Source: an uncultured Faecalibacterium sp. (lineage in GTDB: Bacteria > Bacillota > Clostridia > Oscillospirales > Ruminococcaceae). Taken from it: a stretch of DNA of 13,229 bases. Shown here one piece after another: positions 12,702 through 13,229 of the stretch. The position numbers and the translations under genes were made by a program. Under the pieces are notes generated by a model that searched no databases, was not told where the DNA came from, and was given only the letters and a program-made list of their open reading frames with translations. Each line of letters starts with the position of its first letter. Within the stretch, counting starts at the first letter, position 1. The DNA lies in assembly GCA_900772565.1 (NCBI GenBank), contig CAAHET010000177.1:1-13229 (forward strand), written 5' to 3'.

Positions 12702-13229
12702 CCCATGGTCACCTGCACCGTTACCTCAGTCCCGGCGGCAGCCAGCGGCAGAACATTGCCGGAGATGGCCTTGCCGTCCACGGTAACGGCCTTGATGCCG
12801 TGCTGCACCCCGGCGGCGTTATCCACCGTGATGTGGTAGACCGCACCGCGGAAGCGGCGGGTCACGGTGAAACCGGACAGGGTGTGGGGGATGCAGGGGT
12901 CTACCTTCAGGCCGTCCAAGGTGGGCTGGATGCCCAGAATGTACTGGCTGATGTTGAAGAAGGTCCATGCCGCCGTGCCGGTCAGCCAGCTGTTTTTGGC
13001 TTCGCCAAAGGTGGGGGCGTCCTTACCGGCTACCATCTGGCTGTAAACGTAGGGCTCGGTGCGGTGGATCTCGGAAATGTCCTCAATGTAGGCGGGGCAG
13101 GTCTTGCGGTACACCGCAAAGGCGCGGTCGCCGTGGCCAAGCGTTGCTTCGGCGCAGCTGATCCACGGGTTGTTGTGGCAGAAGATACCGGCGTTCTCCT
13201 TGTATCCCGGAGGATAGCTGGAGATCTCG
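12698..13229 (-). CDS. GH94 glycoside phosphorylase (cellobiose phosphorylase-like), C-terminal part
   Basis: Only the last 176 residues are in the window; the 5' end lies beyond 13229. The protein resembles the C-terminal part of GH94 cellobiose and chitobiose phosphorylases, which cleave beta-linked disaccharides with inorganic phosphate to give a sugar 1-phosphate plus free sugar. Recognisable stretches are YPPGYKENAGIFCHNNPWIS, LGHGDRAFAVYRKTCP, DISEIHRTEPYVYSQMVAGK, GEAKNSWLTGTAAW, ILGIQPTLDGLKVDPCIP and GFTVTRRFRGAVYHI. The last stretch leads into the closing beta-sandwich domain. The catalytic acid and the substrate-defining residues are upstream, so specificity (cellobiose, cellodextrin, laminaribiose, chitobiose) cannot be decided. 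The reading frame is intact to its TAA at 12698-12700. Confidence 0.9.
   Translation of the reverse strand, partial: EISSYPPGYKENAGIFCHNNPWISCAEATLGHGDRAFAVYRKTCPAYIEDISEIHRTEPYVYSQMVAGKDAPTFGEAKNSWLTGTAAWTFFNISQYILGIQPTLDGLKVDPCIPHTLSGFTVTRRFRGAVYHITVDNAAGVQHGIKAVTVDGKAISGNVLPLAAAGTEVTVQVTMG

Overview
The window looks like chromosomal DNA from a GC-rich Clostridia bacterium, most likely an Oscillospiraceae member close to Faecalibacterium. This is inferred from the roughly 60 percent GC coding regions, AGGAGG-type ribosome sites, sigma-A-like promoters, the gut-Clostridia character of the proteins and a multi-hairpin intergenic repeat of the kind common in that group. No database search was possible.

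Layout, left to right. The window opens in the 3' part of a 5S rRNA with its terminator, so an rRNA operon lies just outside. Next is a membrane-anchored DUF1287 protein (+), then class II fructose-bisphosphate aldolase (-), with a shared hairpin terminator between them. About 600 bp of non-coding DNA follows, holding a cluster of DnaA-box-like 9-mers and a 19-bp perfect inverted repeat. An rlmB-type 23S rRNA 2'-O-methyltransferase (+) leads into a 906-residue membrane protein (+). That protein has the architecture of a P1B-type ATPase but has lost the catalytic motifs. A shared terminator separates it from an AGCS sodium:amino acid symporter (-) that starts at TTG.

Between the symporter and thiC is a compact locus of about 440 bp that is best read as a type I toxin-antitoxin module. 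It has a 45-residue holin-like hydrophobic peptide on the minus strand, a strongly promoted short RNA on the plus strand, and a shared bidirectional terminator where the two transcripts overlap.

The right third is a thiamin locus, all on the minus strand. A TPP riboswitch with its own terminator precedes thiW-thiM-thiE. ThiW takes up the thiazole precursor, ThiM phosphorylates it, and ThiE joins it to the pyrimidine. ThiC makes the pyrimidine and lies downstream behind a 446-bp gap whose last 230 bp are highly structured but lack TPP-riboswitch signatures. No thiazole synthesis genes and no thiD are in the window, so the locus reads as pyrimidine synthesis plus thiazole salvage. A 179-bp palindromic repeat element follows, and the window ends in the 3' part of a GH94 cellobiose-phosphorylase-like gene (-).

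The most interesting items are the toxin-antitoxin locus, the degenerate P-type ATPase, the DnaA-box cluster and the structured thiC leader.
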